Made by a program: the position numbers and the translations under genes
Assembly: GCA_964601575.1 (NCBI GenBank)
Contig: CAZROA010000045.1
Location: 1-47,418 of the forward strand
Direction of reading: 5' to 3'
DNA from: CAZKEG01 sp964601575
GTDB lineage: Bacteria > Desulfobacterota > Thermodesulfobacteria > Thermodesulfobacteriales > Thermodesulfatatoraceae
Length of the DNA stretch: 47,418 nt
In this document: positions 34,901 to 42,005 of the stretch, piece after piece
Numbering within the stretch: position 1 is the stretch's first letter
Layout: the number at the start of each line of letters is the position of its first letter
Notes under the pieces: generated by a model
The model's database searches: none
What the model was told of the DNA's origin: nothing
Seen by the model: only the letters and a program-made list of their open reading frames with translations

Positions 34901-35895
34901 GTGACCCTATCGATACCGATCCGGAAAACGAGGTCATCGATCCTTTTCGTCTGGAATTTTCGGCAGACAAAGGGGCCATTCAGATCGTTCAAGCCTATAA
35001 TGATCGAGAAAACGCCCGATATGGTTTACACGGCTCCATCGACGGAGAAGGTCATCTCCTGGTCAAGACCTCAGGGCTTTACCAGACGAAGAGCTTTGTG
35101 GTCACCGACGGCTGGCGAGAGAAGGCCTTTGATACCCCGGTGGCCTCGGAGAGATTCGACGACCAGACGGATACCTGGTTCTATCTCTCGGATATGGCGG
35201 TGGATTCTACCGCTTCGTTTCTAGCTCAAAATGTCACTATTTCTTATCTTTCGGGTTCGGGAAGCCCCTTGGCCACGGCAAACATTTCCTTTGCTTCTAA
35301 TTTCACCCTGAGTGATTTTATCAATCAGCTCAATTCCTTGGACCAGGATGGCGATGGTGTGGACGATTTAGTGGCGGAGATCGACGATTCTGGGAGGTTA
35401 AAAATCACCATCAACGATCCTGACCAAGACAACGACGGTACCCCAGAGTGGCGTAAGTTCCGCCTCTCAAGTTCCCTTGGGACACCGGAAGGGAACATCA
35501 TCTTTTATCTTTCCAGGCACACGACCTATCAGCAACTGGGGTTTAGTCATCTTCTTCAGGGCTTTGAACCTCAGCCCGGGGATAACCGTAACGCCTTAAA
35601 GCTCTCTGATCTCTCAGATGAGAGGCGGGAAGCCTTGGGACAGGCCTCGGTCTCTGATTATTACGCCGCCCTGGTGGGTGAGGTGGGGATCGCTGGGAAG
35701 AGCGTCAAAAACGCCAAATCTTTTATGGAGGATTTGGTCAACCAACTGAAGACTATGAGAGACAGCATCTCTGCCGTCTCGCTGGATGAAGAAATGGCCA
35801 ATTTGATCAAGTACCAGCAGGCCTTCGCCGCTTCGGCCAAAATTTTAAGTGTGGCCGACGAAATGCTCGATACTTTATTGGCGGCTAAACGTTAA
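31942..35895 (+). CDS. flgK: Giant hook-associated protein 1 (FlgK)
   Basis: The protein has 1317 residues against about 450-650 in most FlgK. The N-terminus (IYSALNISKNALLAFQTAVHVTSHNVANVDTEGYSRQ) and the C-terminus from about 1210 (AALVGEVGIAGKSV...MANLIKYQQAFAASAKILSVADEMLDTLL) are canonical. Between them, residues ~314-1185 hold six modules of roughly 80-100 residues. Each has a beta-strand start (FYDxxG), a helix like LxDLxxALDxxPEL, and a strand with gRLxI, resembling flagellin hook-IN motifs. An EF-hand-like loop is at 892-903 and Asp-rich loops at 1134-1141 and 1159-1165. It joins hook and filament; the extra mass is probably surface exposed. Confidence 0.95.
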   Translation: MGGIYSALNISKNALLAFQTAVHVTSHNVANVDTEGYSRQKVINTTYPPTPSVVGPMGSGVKVEQIKRYFDAFLEMNLNLKRSDLGLFQAEDTGLDLIQGLFNETNTKGLSSMIEDFFSAWQGLSDRAEGIPERRVVIEKGKFLAETISQKYQDILALENNIKLKVKDVVDEINDLAKQIAELNRQITASESGLHQANDLRDQRDRLIAKLSELAQIRYFENNQGAYAVVLGNGYNLVDIDGYWQLELSGGEVYWIGHSGEKVRLTSQEVSQGKLGGWLRILEQISEDWNHEYVTSTKSVFTEDGHLVRENTTWEDLGFNSSFTINFSGTNHFGEEVSGSYTWNPATDPEATVRDFLDEIEKAFDYSVRAYITEDGRLVIKDGYRGGGRLSFQIDSGPLDFGRFDDESANHRVEELNITGKFQLFAEEFIRAVNRLHSEGVGLEFYQGELQGIYQAGGDGRLKALPFFHDLNRKGSFFLWLKDPSGKITPVKIDLALPTTATMQDLVDQINDALSHLGFDPDSSVKAVFRNGRLIFQAQEGWSFAFSNDTAHILMATGINVFFSGWDAGSIGINEKLSVNPEYVAAARLDREAWRSNERLFGSYRSRVTVDPSEVDFPGPTEVFVRFYDKDGNLILHETENGFKVREIRGRLDQIPGLRAYLDAEGHYVIELAPNMDNDYAYFEIGLADPLSQQGFLDFIKDYGLDVPLFAASFGRKESTQYFSNPSGVTLNEGDEVTLTFTFYDAEGKKTGEKTITIADGTSLADLARALDALPELKAGFMEGDHGRFYIRLDNPPEGTDHFELSISGGDENGALDFTDGVTSFSLSLEETGDRQIASGLEYFVRPKQYVAHLGGRAPDNLEFSGTLKIRFYDTAGQEISDLTFSASSLADTNANGVIDLEDLVAALDASPELQAYLDNDDLIIKMTDQAPQGAAYFVIQGNGSGNPWGQIRLLDLHSSSTDYDNEPFYLPFTMGFLDHWLYDQAGDPIDTDPENEVIDPFRLEFSADKGAIQIVQAYNDRENARYGLHGSIDGEGHLLVKTSGLYQTKSFVVTDGWREKAFDTPVASERFDDQTDTWFYLSDMAVDSTASFLAQNVTISYLSGSGSPLATANISFASNFTLSDFINQLNSLDQDGDGVDDLVAEIDDSGRLKITINDPDQDNDGTPEWRKFRLSSSLGTPEGNIIFYLSRHTTYQQLGFSHLLQGFEPQPGDNRNALKLSDLSDERREALGQASVSDYYAALVGEVGIAGKSVKNAKSFMEDLVNQLKTMRDSISAVSLDEEMANLIKYQQAFAASAKILSVADEMLDTLLAAKR

Positions 35896-35901
35896 TCGAG
35901 A

Positions 35902-35932
35902 TCTGTTCCCATTTTTCAAAAACGGGAACAGA
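35902..35932. promoter_or_regulatory. Strong hairpin between flgK and flgL
   Basis: TCTGTTCCC (35902-35910) pairs perfectly with GGGAACAGA (35924-35932), and the inner TTTTT/AAAAA can extend the stem past one A-C mismatch. No T run follows, so this is not a standard intrinsic terminator. An mRNA-processing or stabilising hairpin is likely. Confidence 0.6.
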
Positions 35933-35958
35933 CCCTAAGGAAATAGACGGAGGAAGAG

Positions 35959-36900
35959 ATGCGTGTCGGCCTAAGGACCATATATGATCGGATGCTTTAC
36001 AACTTGAACAATATCACCGAGGAACTAAACAAGCTCCATACCCAAACGGCCTCTGGGCTCAAATACGAGAAGCCCTCCGATGAACCGGTGGATTTGGTAA
36101 GGGCCCTTTCTTATCGCAAGTCCATCAAAGAGATAGAGCGTTACCAGACTTCGATTAGAGAGGGCAAATCCTTTTTGCGTACCATGGAAAACGCCATGAA
36201 GGACCTGGAAGATGTGGTCATAAGGGCCAAAGAGCTGGCCCTAAAGGCGGCCAACGACCATCTCAATCCGGAAAACCGCCGGGCCATCGCCAAAGAGGTA
36301 AACGGTCTGTTAGAGGAGGCCTTGGCCCTGGCCAATACCAAACACGGCAGCCGTTTTGTCTTTGCCGGAAACAAGCCCACAGGATACGAAGACGGCCACC
36401 TGCCCTTTGAACTGGAAGAGATCCAGGTAGGTGAGGACACCCGTGAAGTGGTAGTTTATCGTGGGGGAGCAGAGGACCTTTATATGGGCTATGCAACAGA
36501 TCAGAAGATCTTGGTGGGCAAAAACGGAGAATCGGTCATCTCGGCTTCGGGTCTCTTTGAGGCCCTTATTAGCCTGAAAAGGACCCTTGAGGCCAACAAT
36601 GAGGCTGATCCTTCCCAAGAGATAGAAGATATTCATACCCATATCGACCGCCTGGATCAGGTGTTGGCCCATCTCACTAGAGAACGGGCAGATTTAGGGG
36701 CCAGGGTGGACCACCTGGAAATGAAAGAAAACCTTTACGAGGACTTCAAGTTCACCTTGAAACAGAATTTGGCCGATACAGAAGAAGCAGATATGCTCGA
36801 GGTCGCCACCCGCTTAAAGGCCAAGCAAACGGCCTATCAAGCGGCCTTGGCTGCCGCAGCCAAGGTCATGAATCTCAGTTTGGTCAATTACCTTACTTAG
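35959..36900 (+). CDS. flgL: Hook-associated protein 3 (FlgL)
   Basis: The protein has 313 residues. The flagellin-like N-terminus (MRVGLRTIYDRMLYNLNNITEELNKLHTQTASGLKYEKPSDEP) and the C-terminal helix (LEVATRLKAKQTAYQAALAAAAKVMNLSLVNYLT) are typical. It forms the second junction ring below the filament. Unlike FlgK it is of ordinary size. GGAGGAAGAG precedes ATG 35959. It is followed after 9 bases by csrA, the standard flgL-csrA-fliW order. Confidence 0.96.
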   Translation: MRVGLRTIYDRMLYNLNNITEELNKLHTQTASGLKYEKPSDEPVDLVRALSYRKSIKEIERYQTSIREGKSFLRTMENAMKDLEDVVIRAKELALKAANDHLNPENRRAIAKEVNGLLEEALALANTKHGSRFVFAGNKPTGYEDGHLPFELEEIQVGEDTREVVVYRGGAEDLYMGYATDQKILVGKNGESVISASGLFEALISLKRTLEANNEADPSQEIEDIHTHIDRLDQVLAHLTRERADLGARVDHLEMKENLYEDFKFTLKQNLADTEEADMLEVATRLKAKQTAYQAALAAAAKVMNLSLVNYLT

Positions 36901-36909
36901 AGGTAGGCG

Positions 36910-37119
36910 GTGCTGGTCTTAACCCGTAGACCAGGAGAATCTATTACCATTGGAAACGAGATAAAGGTCATGATCCTTGAGATCAAAGGGCGGCAAGTAA
37001 AAATAGGCATTGAGGCCCCGCCCCATATCCCGGTGCACAGGCTTGAGGTCTATCAACGTATTCAGGAAGAGAACCTGCGGGCAGCCAGTCCCCCTGAATC
37101 ACTAGAAAAAATCTTTTGA
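36910..37119 (+). CDS. csrA: Carbon storage regulator CsrA
   Basis: The protein has 69 residues starting at GTG 36910 (LVLTRRPGESITIGNEIKVMILEIKGRQVKIGIEAPPHIPVHRLEVYQRIQEEN). The RNA-binding edges (LTRR near the start, and V-H-R at the other end) are conserved. It binds GGA-loop mRNAs, classically the flagellin message, to block translation. The downstream FliW gene encodes its known antagonist. Confidence 0.97.
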   Translation: MLVLTRRPGESITIGNEIKVMILEIKGRQVKIGIEAPPHIPVHRLEVYQRIQEENLRAASPPESLEKIF

Positions 37120-37130
37120 CGGAGGGAGAG

Positions 37131-37625
37131 GTGGAGATAGAAACCACCCGTTTCGGCAAGCTCAAAATAGACGAATCAAAGATTATCTTTTTTACCACCG
37201 GTATACTCGGATTTCCGCAGGCCAAGCGCTATGTCCTCCTGCCCCATCGGGAGAATTCCCCCTTTTTCTGGCTCCAGGCCATAGATGTGCCAGAGCTTGC
37301 CTTTGTGGTCATTTGGCCCAAATTGTTCTTTCCCGATTATAACCCCTCACTCCCTCCAGAGGCACAGAAAGAGCTTCATATCAAAGAAGGAGACGAGATC
37401 GACTTTTTGACCATCGTTACCATCCCCAAGGAAAATCCGGAAAAGATGACGGTAAATCTCCTCGGACCGATCGCCATCAATGTGACCCGACGTCTGGCCA
37501 AACAAATCATCCTAGACGCCAGGAGATACCCTTTACAAGAACCCTTAAGCCCAAGGATCAAGGCCGTCTTGGCTCAAGGAATGGCCACCCAAGAAACACC
37601 TTTTGCCGAGAGTTTGGCCAAATAA
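37131..37625 (+). CDS. fliW: Flagellar assembly factor FliW
   Basis: About 164 residues are encoded. GTG 37131 is favoured because GGAGG lies five bases upstream; the longer TTG start overlaps the csrA stop. The core FTTGILGFPQAKRYVLLP, FFWLQAIDVPELAFVVIWP and LTIVTIPKENPEKMTVNLLGPIAINVTRRLAKQIIL matches FliW. FliW binds CsrA when flagellin is low and thus couples flagellin supply to export. Its target flagellin gene is not in the window. Confidence 0.95.
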   Translation: MEIETTRFGKLKIDESKIIFFTTGILGFPQAKRYVLLPHRENSPFFWLQAIDVPELAFVVIWPKLFFPDYNPSLPPEAQKELHIKEGDEIDFLTIVTIPKENPEKMTVNLLGPIAINVTRRLAKQIILDARRYPLQEPLSPRIKAVLAQGMATQETPFAESLAK

Positions 37626-37677
37626 TCCCGGCCATTTCTCTGATAAAAGGCATTTTTTCGAGCTGAATTTACCCTCT

Positions 37678-37685
37678 TCCGATAA
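37678..37685 (+). promoter_or_regulatory. Possible sigma-28 -10 element ahead of fliD
   Basis: TCCGATAA matches seven of eight bases of the flagellar sigma-28 -10 consensus GCCGATAA, 29 bases before ATG 37714. No TAAA-type -35 element sits at the right distance, so this is weak. Confidence 0.25.
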
Positions 37686-37713
37686 TGGGAAATAGAGGTC
37701 AGGAGGAAGAAAT

Positions 37714-39381
37714 ATGAGCGATGTGGGAAAAATAAACGTCTTAGGCCTCGGTTCAGGGCTAGATTTACAAGGCATACTAGATAAATTCCGCGAAATAGAA
37801 CGCCAACCCATCGAACGAATGGAGGCGGAGAAAGATTATTATGAAAACCGCCTTAACGAATACGACTGGTTGAATACCCAGGTCTTAGACCTGAAATCCG
37901 ACATCCTGGATCTCTCTTTGGAAAGTACCTATCTCACACGAGAGGCCAGTGTCACCGGCTCGGCGGTGGAGGCCTCGGCTGACCTCGGTGCCCTTACCGG
38001 CAGCTATACGGTGGAGGTCTCCCAACTGGCCCGTCGGAGTCTCTGGCAGTCTTCCAGTGGCTTTGCTAATTCCTCGGACGTGGTGACCACGAGCGACGAT
38101 GTCCTCCAGATCGCCGTGGGAGATGAGAACTTTAGCATCCTGGTGCCGGCCAATACCACCCTCCAGGGCCTGGCTGATCTGATCAATAATGACGAAAACA
38201 ACCCCGGGGTAAAGGCCTCGGTAGTTAACACCGGCTCTCCTTCAAACCCTTATCACCTGGTCCTCCAGGCCCAAAACCCTGGGGAGGAAAATCGAATCGT
38301 TGTTACCCAAGAACTTTCTGACCTAGCCTTTGAGGAAGTTACCGGCAAACCCAATATTACGCGAAGTAATAATTATGCCAATCCAACCGATGTAGTCACT
38401 ACGGCAGACACTACTTTGACTATTCAGGTTGACTCCCTTTCAGCCAAAACTATTAACATTCCCGCCAATACCACCTTAGAAGATTTGGTAGACCTAATCA
38501 ATGAAGAAATGTCTGACACTTCCTTGAAAGCTTATCTTATGCGTGATGCATCCAATAATTATTTTATCGATCTTCGTTCTCCGGAAACAATCAACATTAC
38601 CGATGATCCGTCAAATCTCTTTCCCAATCAAATAGAAACAAACGGAGAGAGTCTAAATGCCTTTTTAACCGTAGACGGCATTAGTTACCAACGTGGTTCT
38701 AATTCTATAAACGATATTATCCCCGGAGTAACTCTTACCCTCAAACAAACCGGGAGTAGCACAGTCTTCGTCTCTTCTGATTATGAAAACATCCAGAATT
38801 TATTTAGTTCTTTTATAGAAAAAGTAAACAATCTAATCCAAGACTTACGAGAAAAGATGAGCGTGGATCAAGAGACCGGGGAAAACGGCCCTTTGTATCG
38901 AAGCTCGGTGGCCGAAGACCTTATTCGAGACTTACAAGACGGGCTCTTGACCACCATCGACAACCCTAATGGTCCCAAAAGTCTCTTTGATTTGGGGGTA
39001 AATTTCAACCGAGATGGTACCATCACCCTGGATGAAGAGACCCTTTCGCAGGCCATTGCCAACAATCCCGAGGGGGTTAAGACCCTCCTGGTCGGCGATG
39101 AAGACACCGGCCTTGAAGGGATTGCCCAAAAGATCAATGACGCCCTCCAGAGATATATAGGGGCCAATGGCCTCATTGCCATTGAACAAAAAGGGGTCCA
39201 AGGTCGTATTGATCGTCTGGAAACGGATATTGAACGGGCAGAAGAACGAGTAGATGCCTATATCGATACTCTTCAAAAACAATTTAGAGCCCTCGATGAA
39301 TATCTTAATTCTTTAAATGAATTATCGAGCTATTTAGATCTACAATTCAAGAGCATAATGGGTCTAACCGAAAAGAGATAA
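37714..39381 (+). CDS. fliD: Flagellar filament cap protein FliD
   Basis: The protein has 555 residues. The N-terminal LGLGSGLDLQGILDKFREIERQPIERMEAEKDYYENRLNEYDWL and the C-terminal coiled coil (IEQKGVQGRIDRLETDIERAEERVDAYIDTLQKQFRALDEYLNSLNELSSYLDLQF) are canonical. Two hook-IN modules lie at about residues 125-200 and 228-300. It caps the growing filament and guides flagellin folding. Bases ~38340-38860, coding for the middle domain, are clearly AT-richer than the ends, suggesting a separately evolving or exchanged surface domain. AGGAGGAAGAAAT lies before the start. Confidence 0.96.
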   Translation: MSDVGKINVLGLGSGLDLQGILDKFREIERQPIERMEAEKDYYENRLNEYDWLNTQVLDLKSDILDLSLESTYLTREASVTGSAVEASADLGALTGSYTVEVSQLARRSLWQSSSGFANSSDVVTTSDDVLQIAVGDENFSILVPANTTLQGLADLINNDENNPGVKASVVNTGSPSNPYHLVLQAQNPGEENRIVVTQELSDLAFEEVTGKPNITRSNNYANPTDVVTTADTTLTIQVDSLSAKTINIPANTTLEDLVDLINEEMSDTSLKAYLMRDASNNYFIDLRSPETINITDDPSNLFPNQIETNGESLNAFLTVDGISYQRGSNSINDIIPGVTLTLKQTGSSTVFVSSDYENIQNLFSSFIEKVNNLIQDLREKMSVDQETGENGPLYRSSVAEDLIRDLQDGLLTTIDNPNGPKSLFDLGVNFNRDGTITLDEETLSQAIANNPEGVKTLLVGDEDTGLEGIAQKINDALQRYIGANGLIAIEQKGVQGRIDRLETDIERAEERVDAYIDTLQKQFRALDEYLNSLNELSSYLDLQFKSIMGLTEKR

Positions 39382-39428
39382 AAGAATCAATTCTGTTCAG
39401 GGAAGAACGTAAAAACAAGGAGGTTTAC

Positions 39429-39854
39429 ATGTACGGAGCAGTAGTTAATGCTTATCGTAAAACATCTCTTTCTATTATTCAAGAACCAGAGAAAGCAGTA
39501 AAACTTCTTTTTGAAGGCGCTATAAAGGAATTAAAATTAGCCAAAGAAGATATCAATGAACCACTAAAATTAAGCAGGCATATTGGCAAAGCTATTGCTA
39601 TTGTTGGTGAATTACAAGCTGGACTTAATTTTGAAAAAGGAGGGGAAGCTGCTGAATTCTTAAATGGCCTTTATAGTGCTATTATTCGTGAATTATCAAA
39701 GGTAAAAGGAAAAGATGAATTACAAATTATTGAACTAAGTATCAAATATCTATCAGAACTAAAAAAGATTTGGGAAGAATGTGTTCTAAATTCATCTCAC
39801 AATCAGGAAAATATAAATGATAACTCTTCTAAAAGCCTCAAAACCGTAATTTAA
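39429..39854 (+). CDS. fliS: Flagellin export chaperone FliS
   Basis: The protein has 141 residues. The helical body (AYRKTSLSIIQEPEKAVKLLFEGAIKELKLAKEDI; FLNGLYSAIIRELSKVKGKDELQIIELSIKYLSELKKIWEECV) is typical of FliS, which caps the C-terminus of unpolymerised flagellin. Codons are strikingly A/T-ending (TTA, AAA, ATT) compared with the G/C-ending neighbours, so the gene may be of recent outside origin or exchanged together with the fliD centre. ACAAGGAGGTTTAC precedes ATG 39429. Confidence 0.93.
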   Translation: MYGAVVNAYRKTSLSIIQEPEKAVKLLFEGAIKELKLAKEDINEPLKLSRHIGKAIAIVGELQAGLNFEKGGEAAEFLNGLYSAIIRELSKVKGKDELQIIELSIKYLSELKKIWEECVLNSSHNQENINDNSSKSLKTVI

Positions 39855-39878
39855 GCCTATCTTCTCAGGAAAGGGGAA

Positions 39879-40262
39879 ATGAACAGGTTAGATTTTTCAA
39901 ATTTAATTGACGAATTTGTTGTTGAGCAAGAAAAGGACCTTGCCTTTTTTGAAGGGCTTGACCAGGACCAAATGATTTCCACTCGGGTCACAGAACATAT
40001 CCTGAAGCGTCTCTACCTAAGGAGAAAATTTTTGGCCCAATTTCGCTCCTTAAAGCCCCCCCCTCTTACAGAAGAGGAAAAGAAAACCTTATTGGAAAAG
40101 ATCAACCAAATCCTGAAACAGGAAGAAAAGATCAAAGGGATCTTGCAACAAATTCTCCGATCTTTAAGAGAAAAACAAGCAAACCTACAGAAGGGCCGCC
40201 AGGCCCTTAAGGCTTATCAGGCCTCTCGAAAGGTCCTCCCTTTTGATCGATTACGTAGGTAA
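39879..40262 (+). CDS. Coiled-coil protein in FliT position (unknown)
   Basis: The protein has 127 residues, highly charged and helical. FLAQFRSLKPPPLTEEEKKTLLEKINQILKQEEKIKGILQQILRSLREKQANLQKGRQALKAYQ forms a long coiled coil. Location after fliD-fliS and length fit FliT-type chaperones for FliD, but I see no diagnostic motif, so it is left unnamed. AGGAAAGGGG precedes ATG 39879. Codon use is intermediate between fliS and the rest. It converges on a methyltransferase gene with a 12-base overlap. Confidence 0.65.
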   Translation: MNRLDFSNLIDEFVVEQEKDLAFFEGLDQDQMISTRVTEHILKRLYLRRKFLAQFRSLKPPPLTEEEKKTLLEKINQILKQEEKIKGILQQILRSLREKQANLQKGRQALKAYQASRKVLPFDRLRR

Positions 40263-41105
40263 GGCCCTTAGGGAAAGATCCACAAAGAGAAAACCAATAC
40301 GCACTTTGGTTCGGGAGGGGACCAGACCGTCTTGACTTTCTTCTTCTAAAATACGAAGGATCTTTTCCTGGTCCTCTTTGGTCACGATGATGCCCTCTCT
40401 CTCGAGCCGCCAAAGGATTTGCTGGAGTTCCTTTTTTACAGGCCGAACCCTTTCCCAATAACCGGTAAAAAAACGTATATCTCCGGCATAGCCCAAGGTA
40501 TAGAGATAATTAAAGACCACGATGATCCCTGGTCTTTTCCAGACAAGTTCTCGATCAAAGACCTCTTTGTAGATACGGGCATAGAGGAGGTTTTTACGCA
40601 CCCCAGCCCAATGGACCAGGACTAAAAAGCGTCTGCTCAAAGAAAGGAGTCGATCTATAGAATCTAAGTGATGGATGATGGGAGACATGGAGACAAAGAC
40701 CGTATCAAAGGTCTCTTCGGTCTCGAATTTAAACCAATCACCAAGGATAATCCTGACATTGGAGACACCGGCTTCTTTGGCCTTTTCCCGGCATTTTTCG
40801 ATCATCTTCGGGGAGATATCAAGGGCAACCACCTCTTTGACCAAAGGGGCAAACCGTAGGGCATAATTCCCAGGGCCGCAACAGACATCAAAGACGCGAA
40901 GATCAGGTCTTAAGGCCCCTCGAATTTTCATGGTCTCGATGATCTCTTCGACCATCTTCTGATAAAAGGGTGAGACCTCCAGATCGTCATAGGTCTCAGC
41001 CACCCGATTCCAAAATTCAGGGCTGGTAAAACGGGCATCTTCTTTTCCGCTAAGACTGGCCGCGTATTCTCTCCAAAACTCAGGGGTTAACGGATCTTTT
41101 TTCAT
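40251..41105 (-). CDS. Class I SAM-dependent methyltransferase
   Basis: The protein has 284 residues. The SAM motif I is VFDVCCGPGNYALRFAPL and motif II is VVALDISPKMIEKCREKA. Next come NVRIILGDWFKF and a later VSMSPIIHHLDSIDRLLSLS segment. The substrate is unknown. An N-terminal TPEFWREYAAS and repeated TSPEFWNRVAETYDDLE are unusual and could be an acceptor-binding region. It overlaps the 3' end of nusB by 26 bases, so it is co-transcribed with nusB, ribH and ribBA. Confidence 0.8.
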   Translation of the reverse strand: MKKDPLTPEFWREYAASLSGKEDARFTSPEFWNRVAETYDDLEVSPFYQKMVEEIIETMKIRGALRPDLRVFDVCCGPGNYALRFAPLVKEVVALDISPKMIEKCREKAKEAGVSNVRIILGDWFKFETEETFDTVFVSMSPIIHHLDSIDRLLSLSRRFLVLVHWAGVRKNLLYARIYKEVFDRELVWKRPGIIVVFNYLYTLGYAGDIRFFTGYWERVRPVKKELQQILWRLEREGIIVTKEDQEKILRILEEESQDGLVPSRTKVRIGFLFVDLSLRALPT

Positions 41106-41514
41106 CTTCCTTGATCACGTTTTTGTAAATGGCATCCAGGATACCATTGACAAAGGCGGCTGATTCCTCTGAACCAAAGGCCTTGGCCAGCTCTACGGCT
41201 TCATTAATAGAGACCCGCGGTGGTATGTCTGGACGATGAAATAATTCGTAGGTGGCCAGGCGAAGGATATTTCGATCAATGGCTGACATACGCTCCAGAC
41301 GCCAATTTTTGGAAAACCGTTCGATCCAGGTATCGAGTTCTTCCTGATGAAGGGCCACCCCTTTTACCAACTCTTTAGCAAACTCAATAGCCTTGGGTGA
41401 AGGCTTGAAATAGCCTTCATAGGTCTCAAAGGCCTCGGAGAGCGGCACACCAGCCACATCCGCCTGGTAGAGGATCTGAACGGCGATCTCTCGTCCGCGT
41501 CGCCGGGCACCCAT
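41080..41514 (-). CDS. nusB: Transcription antitermination factor NusB
   Basis: The protein has 144 residues. RRRGREIAVQILYQADVAGVPL, RMSAIDRNILRLATYELFHRPDIPPRVSINEAVELAKAFGSEESAAFVNGILDAI are near consensus. It works with NusE on boxA RNA to allow rRNA operon elongation. It begins one base after the ribH stop, the common ribH-nusB arrangement. Confidence 0.96.
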   Translation of the reverse strand: MGARRRGREIAVQILYQADVAGVPLSEAFETYEGYFKPSPKAIEFAKELVKGVALHQEELDTWIERFSKNWRLERMSAIDRNILRLATYELFHRPDIPPRVSINEAVELAKAFGSEESAAFVNGILDAIYKNVIKEDEKRSVNP

Positions 41515-41515
41515 A

Positions 41516-41983
41516 CTAGATCTTTCTAAGGAGGTTTATCATCTCAATAGCCGCCAGAGCAGCATCAAAACCCTTGTTACCGGCCTTGGTTCCGGCACGT
41601 TCGATGGCTTGTTCGATGGTATCGGTGGTGAGTACCCCAAAGGACACCGGCACCTCACTTTCAAGCATCACCTGGGCGATACCTTTGCTGGCCTCTGCTG
41701 CTACGTAGTCAAAATGAGGAGTAGCCCCCCGAATAATGGCCCCGAGACAGATGACAGCATCGAATTTCCCGGACTTGGCCATCTTCTTGGCCACCAAAGG
41801 AATCTCAAAAGACCCTGGCACCCAGGCCACCGTCACCTGGTCAAGATCCACCCCATGACGCGAAAGGGCATCCAAGGCCCCGTCAAGGAGCTTCTGGCTG
41901 ATGAAACTATTGAACCGCCCAACCACTATACCAAATCTAAGTCCTTCTCCTCGAAAGTCTCCTTCTAAAACGCGTATGCCCAT
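41516..41983 (-). CDS. ribH: 6,7-dimethyl-8-ribityllumazine synthase
   Basis: About 155 residues are encoded. ATG 41983 is chosen because GGAGGCAAAG directly precedes it; TTG 41995 is rejected. GIVVGRFNSFISQKLLDGALDAL, WVPGSFEIPLVAKKMA and GAIIRGATPHFDYVAAEASKGI (with the catalytic His) are intact. It condenses the dihydroxybutanone phosphate and pyrimidine made by RibBA into lumazine in riboflavin synthesis, and so works with the gene just upstream. Confidence 0.97.
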   Translation of the reverse strand: MGIRVLEGDFRGEGLRFGIVVGRFNSFISQKLLDGALDALSRHGVDLDQVTVAWVPGSFEIPLVAKKMAKSGKFDAVICLGAIIRGATPHFDYVAAEASKGIAQVMLESEVPVSFGVLTTDTIEQAIERAGTKAGNKGFDAALAAIEMINLLRKI

Positions 41984-42005
41984 CTTTGCCTCCAAATCTT
42001 GCTAA

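Noticed and set aside
31942..35895. flgK as two fused or frameshifted genes
   Set aside because: One uninterrupted frame, single canonical N- and C-termini, and modular filler between them.
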